8,294 bases of DNA from Planctomycetota bacterium (GCA_013816645.1 JACDEC010000056.1:2530-10823); one strand, 5' to 3'; shown: positions 1 to 6,649, numbered from the stretch's first letter. The notes: generated by a model from the letters alone, not told the origin. Numbers and translations are program-made.

Positions 1-1
1 C

Positions 2-1072
2 CTGGTGGTGCTGCCGATGTGCGACAAGGCGACCATCCATCCCGAGAAGCTCGCCAGCGGAGCGGTCGCGCCGCTCGAGAATCCCGACCTCGACCGGCTG
101 ATCGCCGAATTGTCCACGCAGGGGGTCGAATGCTGGTCGCCGCTGGCGGTGCTGCGCGGCATCGCCGAGCGCGAGAGTGCCTACCTGCGCCAGGACACCC
201 ATTGGACCCCGGCAGCCATGGACGCGGTGGCCGATGCGCTCGCAGCGCACCTGGCCCTGCCCGCGGCGCGCGAACCGCGCGCGTGGACCACCCGCCCGGC
301 CGAGGCCAGCCGGGTCGGCGACCTCGTCGACACCTTGAAGCTGACCGCGGACCAGTCGGTGTTCGCGCCGCAGACCGTGGAAGTGTCCACCGTCCATGGC
401 GCCGATGGCCAGCGCTGGGCGCCGCGGCGCGATGCCGAGGTGCTGCTGCTCGGAGACAGCTTCACCAACATCTACACCGCCGAGCAGATGGGCTGGGGTC
501 AGGGCGCCGGCTTCGGCGCGCGGCTCGCGCTGCACCTCGGCCGCGACCTCGACGTCATCGCCATCAATGGCGCCGGCGCCAGCGGTACGCGCGCCGAACT
601 CGCCCGCGCCCCCGAGCGTCTGCTCGGCAAACGGCTGGTGATCTGGCAATTCTCGGCGCGCGACCTCGCGGTGTCCGATTGGAAGGTCCTGCCGATCGTC
701 GTGCCCGCGTCGGCGCCCGAACCGGCGACGACCCACGCGGGCTCGCTGGAGGTCAACGCGACGATCACCGTCTTGTCCCACGTCCCGGCCCCGGGTGGAC
801 TGCCCTACGCCGACGCGCTGACCACGGTGCGGGTGCGGATCGACCAAGTGGTGCGCGGCGCCCTCGACGCGACCGAGATCCTGGTCGTGCTGCCGTGCAT
901 GCGCGATTTCAAGCTGCTGCCGGCCGCGGGGCTGCGCCAGGGGCAGTCGCTGCGCCTGACCCTGGTCCCCTGGTCGAGCGTGGAGGGCACGCATGGGGGG
1001 ACCAAGCGCTACGATGATACCGACGTCTACGACCTGCCCGAGTTGTGGGTCGAATCGTACGATCCGCGCTGA
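2..1072 (+). CDS. AlgJ/AlgX-like SGNH O-acetyltransferase, 5' end cut off
   Basis: The reading frame is open to the left edge, so the N-terminus, which in this family usually carries a signal peptide or membrane anchor, lies outside the window. Counting from the codon at position 5, the visible part shows the SGNH signatures of the AlgJ/AlgX group: VVLPMCDKATIHPE near the start, D64-T-H66-W (the Asp/His pair of the catalytic triad) and G150-D-S152-F-T (the nucleophile serine). These enzymes move acetyl groups onto exported polysaccharide in the periplasm, usually with an AlgI-type membrane partner, which is not seen here. Residues from about 240 to 355 form an additional beta-rich domain (LPCMRDFKLLPAAG, LTLVPW, ending LWVESYD) absent from classical AlgJ/AlgX. 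I recall this layout from Planctomycetota-type proteins. The triad assignment is strong; the acceptor polysaccharide is unknown. A hydrolase role (acetyl esterase) is the alternative. Confidence 0.85.
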   Translation: MVVLPMCDKATIHPEKLASGAVAPLENPDLDRLIAELSTQGVECWSPLAVLRGIAERESAYLRQDTHWTPAAMDAVADALAAHLALPAAREPRAWTTRPAEASRVGDLVDTLKLTADQSVFAPQTVEVSTVHGADGQRWAPRRDAEVLLLGDSFTNIYTAEQMGWGQGAGFGARLALHLGRDLDVIAINGAGASGTRAELARAPERLLGKRLVIWQFSARDLAVSDWKVLPIVVPASAPEPATTHAGSLEVNATITVLSHVPAPGGLPYADALTTVRVRIDQVVRGALDATEILVVLPCMRDFKLLPAAGLRQGQSLRLTLVPWSSVEGTHGGTKRYDDTDVYDLPELWVESYDPR

Positions 1073-1160
1073 TTGCACGGATACCTAGGTTACTCGTAGA
1101 GACATCAATTCGCCATTCTCCCTGACAGCGTTCAGCATCCCTGATCCGTTCTCGCGGACC

Positions 1161-1191
1161 GTGGCACTGGCGTAGAATGTGGAAGTGCCAC
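1161..1191. promoter_or_regulatory. Perfect inverted repeat around a -10 element (possible operator)
   Basis: GTGGCACT (1161-1168) and AGTGCCAC (1184-1191) are exact reverse complements separated by 15 bases, and the TAGAAT hexamer sits in the middle. The half-site centres are 23 bp apart, roughly two helical turns, which fits a dimeric repressor that would block RNA polymerase at the -10. It could also fold as an RNA hairpin if transcription starts upstream. No regulator gene is visible in the window, so the binding protein is unknown. Confidence 0.4.
1173..1178 (+). promoter_or_regulatory. Candidate sigma-70 -10 element for the GH1-like gene pair
   Basis: TAGAAT matches the TATAAT consensus at five of six positions and lies 50 bases before the start codon at 1229, implying a leader of about 44 nucleotides. 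The flanking 11-mer GGCGTAGAATG (1169-1179) recurs on the opposite strand ahead of the GH43 gene. I see no convincing -35 hexamer at 16-18 bases upstream (TTCTCG at 1149-1154 is poor), so the call rests on the -10, its position and the recurrence. Confidence 0.5.
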
Positions 1192-1228
1192 CGACGGCCC
1201 CTGCCTCCACGTCAGTCGCCGCGAGGGC

Positions 1229-2536
1229 ATGATGAGCTATCCGAACGATCACGGTGCCGTCCTGCCGCGCTCGCAGCTCGATCGCGTGCTCGACGAGGAT
1301 GCCTTCATCTGGGCGACCGGCATCGAGGACACCTTCATCACCGAACCGTGGCCGAAGACCGGGCGCATCCTCGATGAGTACGAACTCACCGGCCACTACG
1401 ACCGCTGGAAGGCCGACATCGACCTGATCGCCGGCCTCGGCCTGCGCATGGCGCGCTACGGCATCCCGTGGCACCGCATCCAACCTGAGCCGGGAGTCTG
1501 GAACTGGGAGCACGCCGACCAGCCCATCGATCATCTGCTCGCGCGCGGCATCGACCCGATGCTCGATCTCGTCCATTACGGCCTGCCGCGCTGGATCGAC
1601 GGCGCCTACGGCAACCCCGACTTCCCCGCGTTGATGGCCGAGTACGCGGCGCGCTGCGCCGAGCGCTACCGCGGGCGCGTGCGCTGGTGGACGCCGTTGA
1701 ATGAACCGCGGGTCACCGCCTGGTACTGCGGCAAGCTGGGCTGGTGGCCGCCGGCGCTGCGCGGGTGGGGGGGATTCGTGCGGGTGATGCTCGGGGTCTG
1801 TCGCGGCATCTGCCTGTCGTCGCAGGCGATCCGCGCCGCCGATCCCGAGAACGTGCTCTGCCACGTCGACGCCACCGATCTCTACGTGGCAGCGGATGCC
1901 AGCCTGGCTGGTGAAGCCGAACACCGTCAGCACATCGTGTTCCTGGCGCTCGACTTGGTCAGCGGTCGGATTATTCCCGGGCATCCCCTGCACGCCTGGC
2001 TGCTCGGCCATGGCGCGACCGCCAGCGACCTGGAATGGTTCGTCGCGCACCGCTGCGACCTCGACGTGGTCGGCATCAACCTCTATCCCCTGTTCTCGCG
2101 CAAAGTGCTCTCGCACTCGTCGCACGGACTGCGCATGCGTATGCCGTACGCCCCGCCGACCATCGTCGACGAACTCGCGGACCTCTACCACCAGCGCTAC
2201 CAGCGCCCGGTGATGATCACCGAGACCGCGTCGGAGGGCAGCGTGCGCCGCCGCCGCGACTGGCTCGACGGATCGGTGGCGGCATGCGCGCGCGTGCGCG
2301 CGCGCGGCGTACCGTTGATCGGCTACACGTGGTGGCCGCTCTTCGCGCTGGTCACCTGGGCCTACCGCCAGGGCGAGCGGCCGCCCGAGGACTACCTGAA
2401 GCAGATGGGGTTGTGGGACCTGGACCGCGATCTCGAGCGCATCGCCACGCCCTTGGTGGACGCTTATCGCGACCTGGCCAGCGGCGGAGTCGCGGCGGTG
2501 GGCCCGCTTGCGCGGCTGCTCACGGTCGAGCGCTGA
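1229..2536 (+). CDS. GH1-like (clan GH-A) glycoside hydrolase, cytosolic
   Basis: This is a 435-residue TIM-barrel retaining glycosidase resembling GH1 beta-glucosidases. In order: FIWATGIED at residues 27-34, the barrel-strand arginine R76 (ARYGIPWHRIQPE), H116-Y (DLVHYGLP, the GH1 histidine on strand 3), the acid/base motif T155-PLNEP with E159, the strand motif VVGINLYP at 280-287, the nucleophile motif ITETAS with E332, and the Trp-rich segment YTWWP near 366-370. The nucleophile motif reads ITET rather than the ITENG of classical GH1. There is no signal peptide or membrane segment, so it should act in the cytosol. The start is one of two adjacent ATGs (1229, 1232); GAGGG at 1223-1227 lies only 1 or 4 bases ahead, so the second ATG is slightly favoured by spacing. 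It forms an operon with the related gene 20 bases downstream. I recall similar proteins in actinobacterial and cyanobacterial genomes, sometimes fused to RfbD-like domains. Substrate unknown. Confidence 0.85.
   Translation: MMSYPNDHGAVLPRSQLDRVLDEDAFIWATGIEDTFITEPWPKTGRILDEYELTGHYDRWKADIDLIAGLGLRMARYGIPWHRIQPEPGVWNWEHADQPIDHLLARGIDPMLDLVHYGLPRWIDGAYGNPDFPALMAEYAARCAERYRGRVRWWTPLNEPRVTAWYCGKLGWWPPALRGWGGFVRVMLGVCRGICLSSQAIRAADPENVLCHVDATDLYVAADASLAGEAEHRQHIVFLALDLVSGRIIPGHPLHAWLLGHGATASDLEWFVAHRCDLDVVGINLYPLFSRKVLSHSSHGLRMRMPYAPPTIVDELADLYHQRYQRPVMITETASEGSVRRRRDWLDGSVAACARVRARGVPLIGYTWWPLFALVTWAYRQGERPPEDYLKQMGLWDLDRDLERIATPLVDAYRDLASGGVAAVGPLARLLTVER
2282..2306. other. 25-nt strictly alternating purine-pyrimidine run
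   Basis: Within the first GH1-like gene, 25 bases alternate purine and pyrimidine without a break, mostly CG dinucleotides. Such runs favour left-handed Z-DNA and slipped pairing under negative supercoiling. It encodes an Ala/Arg-rich stretch (ACARVRARG) on the barrel surface, so codon choice in GC-rich DNA may explain it entirely. Confidence 0.45.
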
Positions 2537-2556
2537 AACGACGTTGTGGAGAATCG

Positions 2557-3690
2557 ATGTTCCAGAGCTTCTTCATTGCCGGCTTCGAATGCGCCACGGG
2601 CTACAACGCCCGCGGTGCCTGGTTCGACCAGATCGCCGCCACCCACCACGATACCCACGCCGATCAGGACTACGCGCGGCTGGTCGAAGTCGGCATCCAC
2701 GGCGCGCGCGAAGCCATCCGCTGGCCGGTCGTCGACCGTGGCCAGGGCCGCTACGACTTCGCCTCGGTCGAGCCATTCGTCCTCGCGGCCGATCGCCACG
2801 GTGTCGAGGTCATCTGGGACCTGTTCCACTACGGGTACCCCGTGGATCTCGACCCGCTCAGCGACGGCTTCATCGCCGCCTTCGCCGAATACTGCCACGC
2901 CTGCGCCACCTGGATTGCGCAACGCACCCAGGGCACCTGCTATTTCACCCCGGTGAACGAACCGTCGTTCTTCGCCTGGGCCGCCGGCCACGCCGGTCGT
3001 TTCGCGCCGCACCTGACCGGCAAGGGCTGGGAGATGAAGGTGGCGATGGCGCGCGCGGGCATCGCCGGGATCAACGCCATCCGCGCGGCCTGTCCGGCGG
3101 CGCGCATCGTCAACGTCGATCCCCTGTGTCGGGTGGTCGCGCCGCGCGATCGTCCGGACCTCGCCGAGGCGGTCGCCCATTTCAACGATCGGGCGGTCTT
3201 CGAATCGTGGGACATGCTCGCGGGGACCATGATGCCGGAGCTCGGCGGCAGCCGACGGCATCTCGACATCGTCGGCATGAACTACTACTGGACCAACCAG
3301 TGGGAACTGACCCGCGATGAATGTCCGTTGGCCGAGGACGACCCGCGACGAGCGCCGCTGCGCGACCTGATCCGCGCGGTGCACGTGCGCTACGGCGGCG
3401 AGCTGATGATCACCGAAACCGCGCACGTCGACGACATGCGCCCGGCCTGGATGCTGCGCGTCGCCGAGGAATGCGAGGCGCTGCTCGCCGAGGGCGTGCC
3501 GCTGCGCGCCGCCTGCCTCTACCCGATCCTCGGCATGCCTGAGTGGCACGAGCCCGAGCGCTGGACGCGGATGGGGCTCTGGGATGTGGCCGACGAGCGC
3601 GCGTCCAAATGTCGCATCGTCCACCAACCCATGCTCGACGCGCTGCGCCAGGCGCAGCGCCTCGACAGCCACGCCGCGCGGAGTCGTTGA
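2557..3690 (+). CDS. Second GH1-like (clan GH-A) glycosidase, exopolysaccharide-cluster type
   Basis: This 377-residue protein is a distant homologue of the gene just upstream. Landmarks: MFQSFFIAGFECATG at the N-terminus, R55 (EAIRWPVV), H91-Y (DLFHYGYP), the acid/base motif T131-PVNEP with E135, a Trp/Gly-rich segment after it (FFAWAAGHAGRF), the strand motif IVGMNYYW at 238-245, the nucleophile motif ITET with E287, and the closing RMGLWDV at 338-344. All expected catalytic residues of a retaining GH1-like enzyme are present. There is no signal peptide, so it is probably cytosolic. I chose the ATG at 2557 because GGAG at 2548-2551 lies 5 bases ahead and family similarity starts here; the frame stays open to 2035, but that part is an out-of-frame shadow of the preceding gene. 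I recall this N-terminal pattern from proteins in exopolysaccharide or UDP-galactofuranose loci, often labelled beta-glucosidase. Activity and substrate are unproven. Confidence 0.85.
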   Translation: MFQSFFIAGFECATGYNARGAWFDQIAATHHDTHADQDYARLVEVGIHGAREAIRWPVVDRGQGRYDFASVEPFVLAADRHGVEVIWDLFHYGYPVDLDPLSDGFIAAFAEYCHACATWIAQRTQGTCYFTPVNEPSFFAWAAGHAGRFAPHLTGKGWEMKVAMARAGIAGINAIRAACPAARIVNVDPLCRVVAPRDRPDLAEAVAHFNDRAVFESWDMLAGTMMPELGGSRRHLDIVGMNYYWTNQWELTRDECPLAEDDPRRAPLRDLIRAVHVRYGGELMITETAHVDDMRPAWMLRVAEECEALLAEGVPLRAACLYPILGMPEWHEPERWTRMGLWDVADERASKCRIVHQPMLDALRQAQRLDSHAARSR

Positions 3691-3708
3691 TCGCCTCATC
3701 GGCTGAGC

Positions 3709-3726
3709 CGCGCGCTCAGGCGCGCG
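3709..3726. terminator. Possible bidirectional terminator hairpin between convergent genes
   Basis: A 7-bp GC-only stem (CGCGCGC at 3709-3715 with GCGCGCG at 3720-3726) closes on a TCAG tetraloop, just after the second GH1-like gene and overlapping the stop codon of the GH43 gene on the other strand. The position suits a shared terminator for converging transcripts. No T-tract follows on either strand, and CG-rich palindromes arise easily at this base composition, so the call is weak. Confidence 0.3.
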
Positions 3727-4720
3727 CAGTTGGCGCGGCTTGCGGCGTCCAGGTCGGACCGCGGCAGATCGGACCGTCCGCAGTCCAATCGAGCCGGTCG
3801 ATGCACATCTGGCGGACGGTGCCTTCAGCATTCCAGGCATGGTACACCAACCAGTCCTGCCCCGCGTCATCGGTGGTGACGGTGGCGTGACCCGGGCCAC
3901 GCACCGCGCCCGGCACGGTACGCAGCAGGCGCGGGCCGCGTTCGGCTCCCGGTGCGCTCCATGGTCCAGTGACTGCATCGGCGACAGCCCAGTCCATGCC
4001 GTAGCTCTCGTTGCCGTAGCAGGCGCCGCTGTACAGGCACCAGTAGCGATCCAGGCGGCGCAGGACGCAGGCGCCCTCCAGGGTGTGCCAGTCCCACACC
4101 GCGCCGTACATCGTGCGGTCGCTCTGGAATCGCTGCCAATCGTGGCGCGCGCGCAGCACCACCCGTTCCTCGCCGGCCAGGCGCCGCATATCGATGAGCC
4201 GATCGACCGCCAAGGCGGTGCCTGGCCGATGACCGCCATCGAGGTCGGGAAAATCGCGCGCGTAGAACAGCCACCAGGTGCCGTCGACGTCCTCGAAGGG
4301 ATGGGGATCGATCGCGAACGGGAAGACTCCAGGGTCGAGCAGCGGCCCGTGGTCGCAATAAGGTCCTTCGGGACGCGCGCTGTGCGCGACGCGCAACTGA
4401 TGGTCCGGGCCCACGGAATAGAAGAGATGGAAACTGCCGTCGGCATGGGCCACCGCGGGCGCCCAGAACTCGGAGCCGAAACGCACGTCGGGCCGATCCA
4501 GGGCTCCGCCGAGGTGCTCCCACCGCGTCAGATCCCGCGAGCGCAGCAGCGGGAACACCCGATCGCCGAGCGAAGCCGGAGCGGCGATCCTGGACGCGGC
4601 GTCAGCGGATTCCGGACCACCGGTGCCGACCGCGTACCAGCATCCGGCGTGCCGCCACACGAACGGGTCGGCGCAGTAGCCGGGCCACACGGGATTGCGG
4701 TAGCTCGGCAGGGAGTCCAT
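3716..4720 (-). CDS. GH43-family glycoside hydrolase, cytosolic
   Basis: This 334-residue five-bladed beta-propeller glycosidase spans one catalytic domain without accessory modules. The catalytic set is readable: general base D18 in YCADPFVW, pKa-modulating D138 in FAIDPHPFED, and general acid E215 in DWHTLEGACV, followed by the typical YWCLYSGACYGNESYG. H278 in RGPGHATV corresponds to the metal-binding or active-site His of arabinanase-like GH43 enzymes, and LVYHAW closes the last blade. GH43 members are inverting enzymes, mostly alpha-L-arabinofuranosidases, arabinanases and beta-xylosidases; the exact substrate cannot be read here. There is no signal peptide, which suggests action on imported oligosaccharides or intracellular intermediates. 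ATG at 4720-4718 is the only usable start, as the frame upstream has no start codon before a stop near 4777. No clear Shine-Dalgarno sequence precedes it. The gene converges on the GH1-like pair and diverges from the exported-protein operon. Confidence 0.9.
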   Translation of the reverse strand: MDSLPSYRNPVWPGYCADPFVWRHAGCWYAVGTGGPESADAASRIAAPASLGDRVFPLLRSRDLTRWEHLGGALDRPDVRFGSEFWAPAVAHADGSFHLFYSVGPDHQLRVAHSARPEGPYCDHGPLLDPGVFPFAIDPHPFEDVDGTWWLFYARDFPDLDGGHRPGTALAVDRLIDMRRLAGEERVVLRARHDWQRFQSDRTMYGAVWDWHTLEGACVLRRLDRYWCLYSGACYGNESYGMDWAVADAVTGPWSAPGAERGPRLLRTVPGAVRGPGHATVTTDDAGQDWLVYHAWNAEGTVRQMCIDRLDWTADGPICRGPTWTPQAAPTARA

Positions 4721-4771
4721 GGGCGTGAACGTATGGCTCGCGGGCGCGTGACCATGGGCTGGAGTCGGCGC

Positions 4772-4777
4772 ATTCTA
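4772..4777 (-). promoter_or_regulatory. Candidate -10 element for the GH43 gene
   Basis: On the minus strand TAGAAT lies 51 bases before the GH43 start codon, giving a leader of about 45 nucleotides. The surrounding GGCGTAGAATG (plus-strand 4771-4781) is identical to the 11-mer at the GH1-like promoter, and the distance to the start codon is almost the same. A short inverted repeat (CGGCG at 4766-4770, CGCCG at 4778-4782) frames it. No good -35 is evident. Confidence 0.5.
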
Positions 4778-4861
4778 CGCCGGAACCACCGCGATGGCGG
4801 GAATGTGACGCGAAATCTTCCCATGTTTCGAGCAACAGCCGGAACGACCATGGCGCAGTCG

Positions 4862-4889
4862 TTGGTCGCGGTCGGCGCGTCGCTAGGGT
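4862..4889 (+). promoter_or_regulatory. Weak candidate promoter for the exported-protein operon
   Basis: TTGGTC (4862-4867) and TAGGGT (4884-4889) are 16 bases apart and lie 45 bases before the start at 4935, a distance comparable to the other two candidate promoters here. Each hexamer matches its sigma-70 consensus at only about three positions. The 214-base region 4721-4934 between the divergent genes is otherwise without recognisable features. Confidence 0.3.
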
Positions 4890-4921
4890 TTCGAGACCAG
4901 CCGCTCGTCGGCCAGATCCCG

Positions 4922-4927
4922 AGAGGA
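4922..4927 (+). promoter_or_regulatory. Ribosome binding site for the beta-solenoid gene
   Basis: AGAGGA lies 7 bases before the ATG at 4935. It is the clearest Shine-Dalgarno sequence in the window and fixes this start, which also yields a proper signal peptide. Confidence 0.7.
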
Positions 4928-4934
4928 ACCCATC

Positions 4935-6626
4935 ATGTCCGGCATCCTTCGCGTCGTTGTGCCGATGATCGCCGCCCTGCCTCTGGTGGTCGGCGCGGAG
5001 GTGTCCTGGACTGGCGACAGCGGCACCTGGCAACGTGCGGCGGCTTGGAGCGGTGGGTCGGTGCCGGCGGCCGCCGATCAGGTGGTGATCGGCGATGTCG
5101 CCCAGGGGAAACGCACCATCACCATCGACCAGCCGGCGACCATCGCCGGCCTGTCGATGAGCCAGCAGGGTGCCGGCAGCAACGCGCTGGTGCTCGCCGC
5201 TGACCTGGTCATCGTCCCAGCCCAACGCGCCGCACCGCTCACCCTGGAGCGGAAGGCGGGCACGCTGTCGATCGATTGCGGCAAGCATCGCCTGGCGCTG
5301 CGCGGCGCCCATCTCGGCACCGTGACCCTGCCCGGCACCGTGACCCTCGGGCCGGGTTCGCTGCTGCTGGTCGACATCGACGCGGAAAGGGGCGGCGCGG
5401 AGCTGGTCAACAGCGGGATCATCGACCAGCGGGGCGGCGTACTTCGCTACCACTGGCGGGCGGCCAAGCCGCACTACGAGCAGCGCAAGCTGGTCAATCG
5501 TGCCGGAGCGACCTGGACGATCGCGGCAGGCGGGCGGGTCGAGGCGGTGGTCGGTCCCGCCGACGACGCGACCGAGACCAGCACGTTGACCGAGCTGCGC
5601 AATGACGGCGACCTGCGCCTCGATGGCGGAGTCGTCCTGCCAGTCTACACCCTCGACAACGCCGGGACCCTCGTCCTCGGTGACGCCGCCATCGGTCATG
5701 CGATCCAATACGGCAGCGCCAAACTGCACAATCACGGCAGCGGCTCCATCACCGTCACCGGCGAGGCGCTGGTCGGCGGCAAGGACCTGTTCTTCGACGT
5801 CGCGCGGGTCGACAACGGCGACCAGGACCTTCCCGGGGCCAGGCTGCGCATCGGGGCGGACGGCAAGCCTGCCCGCCTGACCCTGCGGCGCGCCAACACC
5901 ACCATGACCAACGCCGCCGGCTGCAGCGTCGAGATCGCCAGCGGCTCGGCGCTGAAGCTCTGGGGGGCCGGTCGCGACCATCACCCGTGCCAGACCACCA
6001 TCATCAATTGGGGAAGCTGGCTTCAGCGCGGACGCATCGAGGTGCAACCCAATGCCCAGCCCGGGACGACCTCCGGAGTGAACAACAAAGGCGAGTTCCA
6101 GATCAGCGGACCGGAGTGCGTCTTCGAACGGCTGGGCAATGTCCACTACGACGAGGACTGCCGGGCGATGTTCGCCAACCACACCACCGGGGTGCTGACC
6201 GGTGACGGGACCCTGACCTACGTGAACAGTACCGGCAAGCCGCGATCGGGCGCGCTGCTCGTGCAGAATTCCGGACGCATCGCCCCGGGCACCGCCAAGC
6301 AGCCCGGGACGCTGACCCTGGTCAATGCCGATGTCTCGTTCAGCGACGCCGGGACCGGGACGCTGGCGATCCGGGTATTCTCGACGAAGCCCGATGGCTG
6401 CGATCGCCTGGTGCTCAGCGGCGAGCAGGGTGGATCGTTCGCGCTCAGCGACGAAGGCGCCGCTCTGTCGGTGACCCTGGCTCCAGGATTCGCCGCGACA
6501 TCGCCAGCCCAGTGGCGGGTGGTCACCGCCAAGCAGGTCGTCGGCGGCTTTTCCGCCAGCGAACTCCCCAAGGGCTTCTCGGTCGCCAGCGATGCGACCG
6601 GCATCGTCCTCTCGTACGCACCGTGA
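4935..6626 (+). CDS. Exported beta-solenoid surface protein of unknown function
   Basis: The 563-residue product begins with a signal peptide (RVVVPMIAALPLVVGA, cleavage likely after A21). The mature protein opens with WTGDSGTWQRAAAWSGG (25-41), the W-T-G...W...A..W start common to autotransporter-passenger-like and PEP-CTERM-associated surface proteins. From about 158 to 450 it carries irregular repeats of the form hydrophobic-x-N-x-G (VNSG, VNRAG, LRNDG, LDNAG, LHNHG, IINWG, VNNKG, VQNSG) roughly 19-34 residues apart, as expected for rungs of a right-handed beta-helix. The closing part (RIAPGTAKQPGTLTLVNA, then DRLVLSG) is the typical last repeat before a barrel or sorting tail, yet the protein ends at LSYAP with neither an autotransporter barrel nor a PEP-CTERM signal. 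It is probably secreted or held by other partners. It is first in an operon with two further exported proteins. No catalytic residues are recognised. Confidence 0.8.
   Translation: MSGILRVVVPMIAALPLVVGAEVSWTGDSGTWQRAAAWSGGSVPAAADQVVIGDVAQGKRTITIDQPATIAGLSMSQQGAGSNALVLAADLVIVPAQRAAPLTLERKAGTLSIDCGKHRLALRGAHLGTVTLPGTVTLGPGSLLLVDIDAERGGAELVNSGIIDQRGGVLRYHWRAAKPHYEQRKLVNRAGATWTIAAGGRVEAVVGPADDATETSTLTELRNDGDLRLDGGVVLPVYTLDNAGTLVLGDAAIGHAIQYGSAKLHNHGSGSITVTGEALVGGKDLFFDVARVDNGDQDLPGARLRIGADGKPARLTLRRANTTMTNAAGCSVEIASGSALKLWGAGRDHHPCQTTIINWGSWLQRGRIEVQPNAQPGTTSGVNNKGEFQISGPECVFERLGNVHYDEDCRAMFANHTTGVLTGDGTLTYVNSTGKPRSGALLVQNSGRIAPGTAKQPGTLTLVNADVSFSDAGTGTLAIRVFSTKPDGCDRLVLSGEQGGSFALSDEGAALSVTLAPGFAATSPAQWRVVTAKQVVGGFSASELPKGFSVASDATGIVLSYAP
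5315..5347 (+). repeat. Tandem duplication inside the beta-solenoid gene
   Basis: CGGCACCGTGACCCT occurs at 5315-5329 and again at 5333-5347, an 18-bp period that duplicates six codons in frame (GTVTLP then GTVTLG). It looks like a recent slippage-type duplication within a beta-strand-rich region and does not disturb the frame. Confidence 0.7.
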
Positions 6627-6649
6627 ACGTCCCGACGAACGGAAACACC

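Noticed and set aside
1162..1176. TGGCAC resembling the -24 part of a sigma-54 promoter
   Set aside because: The required TTGC-type -12 element is absent at the right spacing; TAGAAT at 1173 explains the region better.
1085..2191. 368-codon minus-strand frame opposite the first GH1-like gene
   Set aside because: Antisense shadow of a gene with intact catalytic motifs; no recognisable domain and no ribosome binding site.
2035..2556. Upstream extension of the second GH1-like frame
   Set aside because: The extension is Arg/Pro-rich, overlaps the preceding gene out of frame, and the ATG at 2557 has a ribosome site and begins the family similarity.
2464..4446. 660-codon open frame on the minus strand spanning the second GH1-like gene and most of the GH43 gene
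   Set aside because: It covers two well-supported genes in other frames, its product is rich in Arg/Ala/Gly/Pro without any family motif, and GC-rich DNA yields such long antisense frames by chance.
3740..5203. 487-codon plus-strand frame opposite the GH43 gene and running into the solenoid gene
   Set aside because: It conflicts with the GH43 catalytic motifs on the other strand and with the start of the solenoid gene; no domain seen.
4602..6182. 526-codon minus-strand frame opposite the beta-solenoid gene
   Set aside because: Its product has no domain or signal peptide, whereas the plus-strand frame has a strong ribosome site, signal peptide and repeats.
4935..6626. Classical autotransporter or PEP-CTERM protein
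   Set aside because: The passenger-like repeats are present, but there is no C-terminal barrel, PEP motif, transmembrane helix or Arg cluster.
6512..6649. Upstream extension of the propeller-like frame
   Set aside because: It lies inside the solenoid gene and would bury the signal peptide that follows the ATG at 6650.
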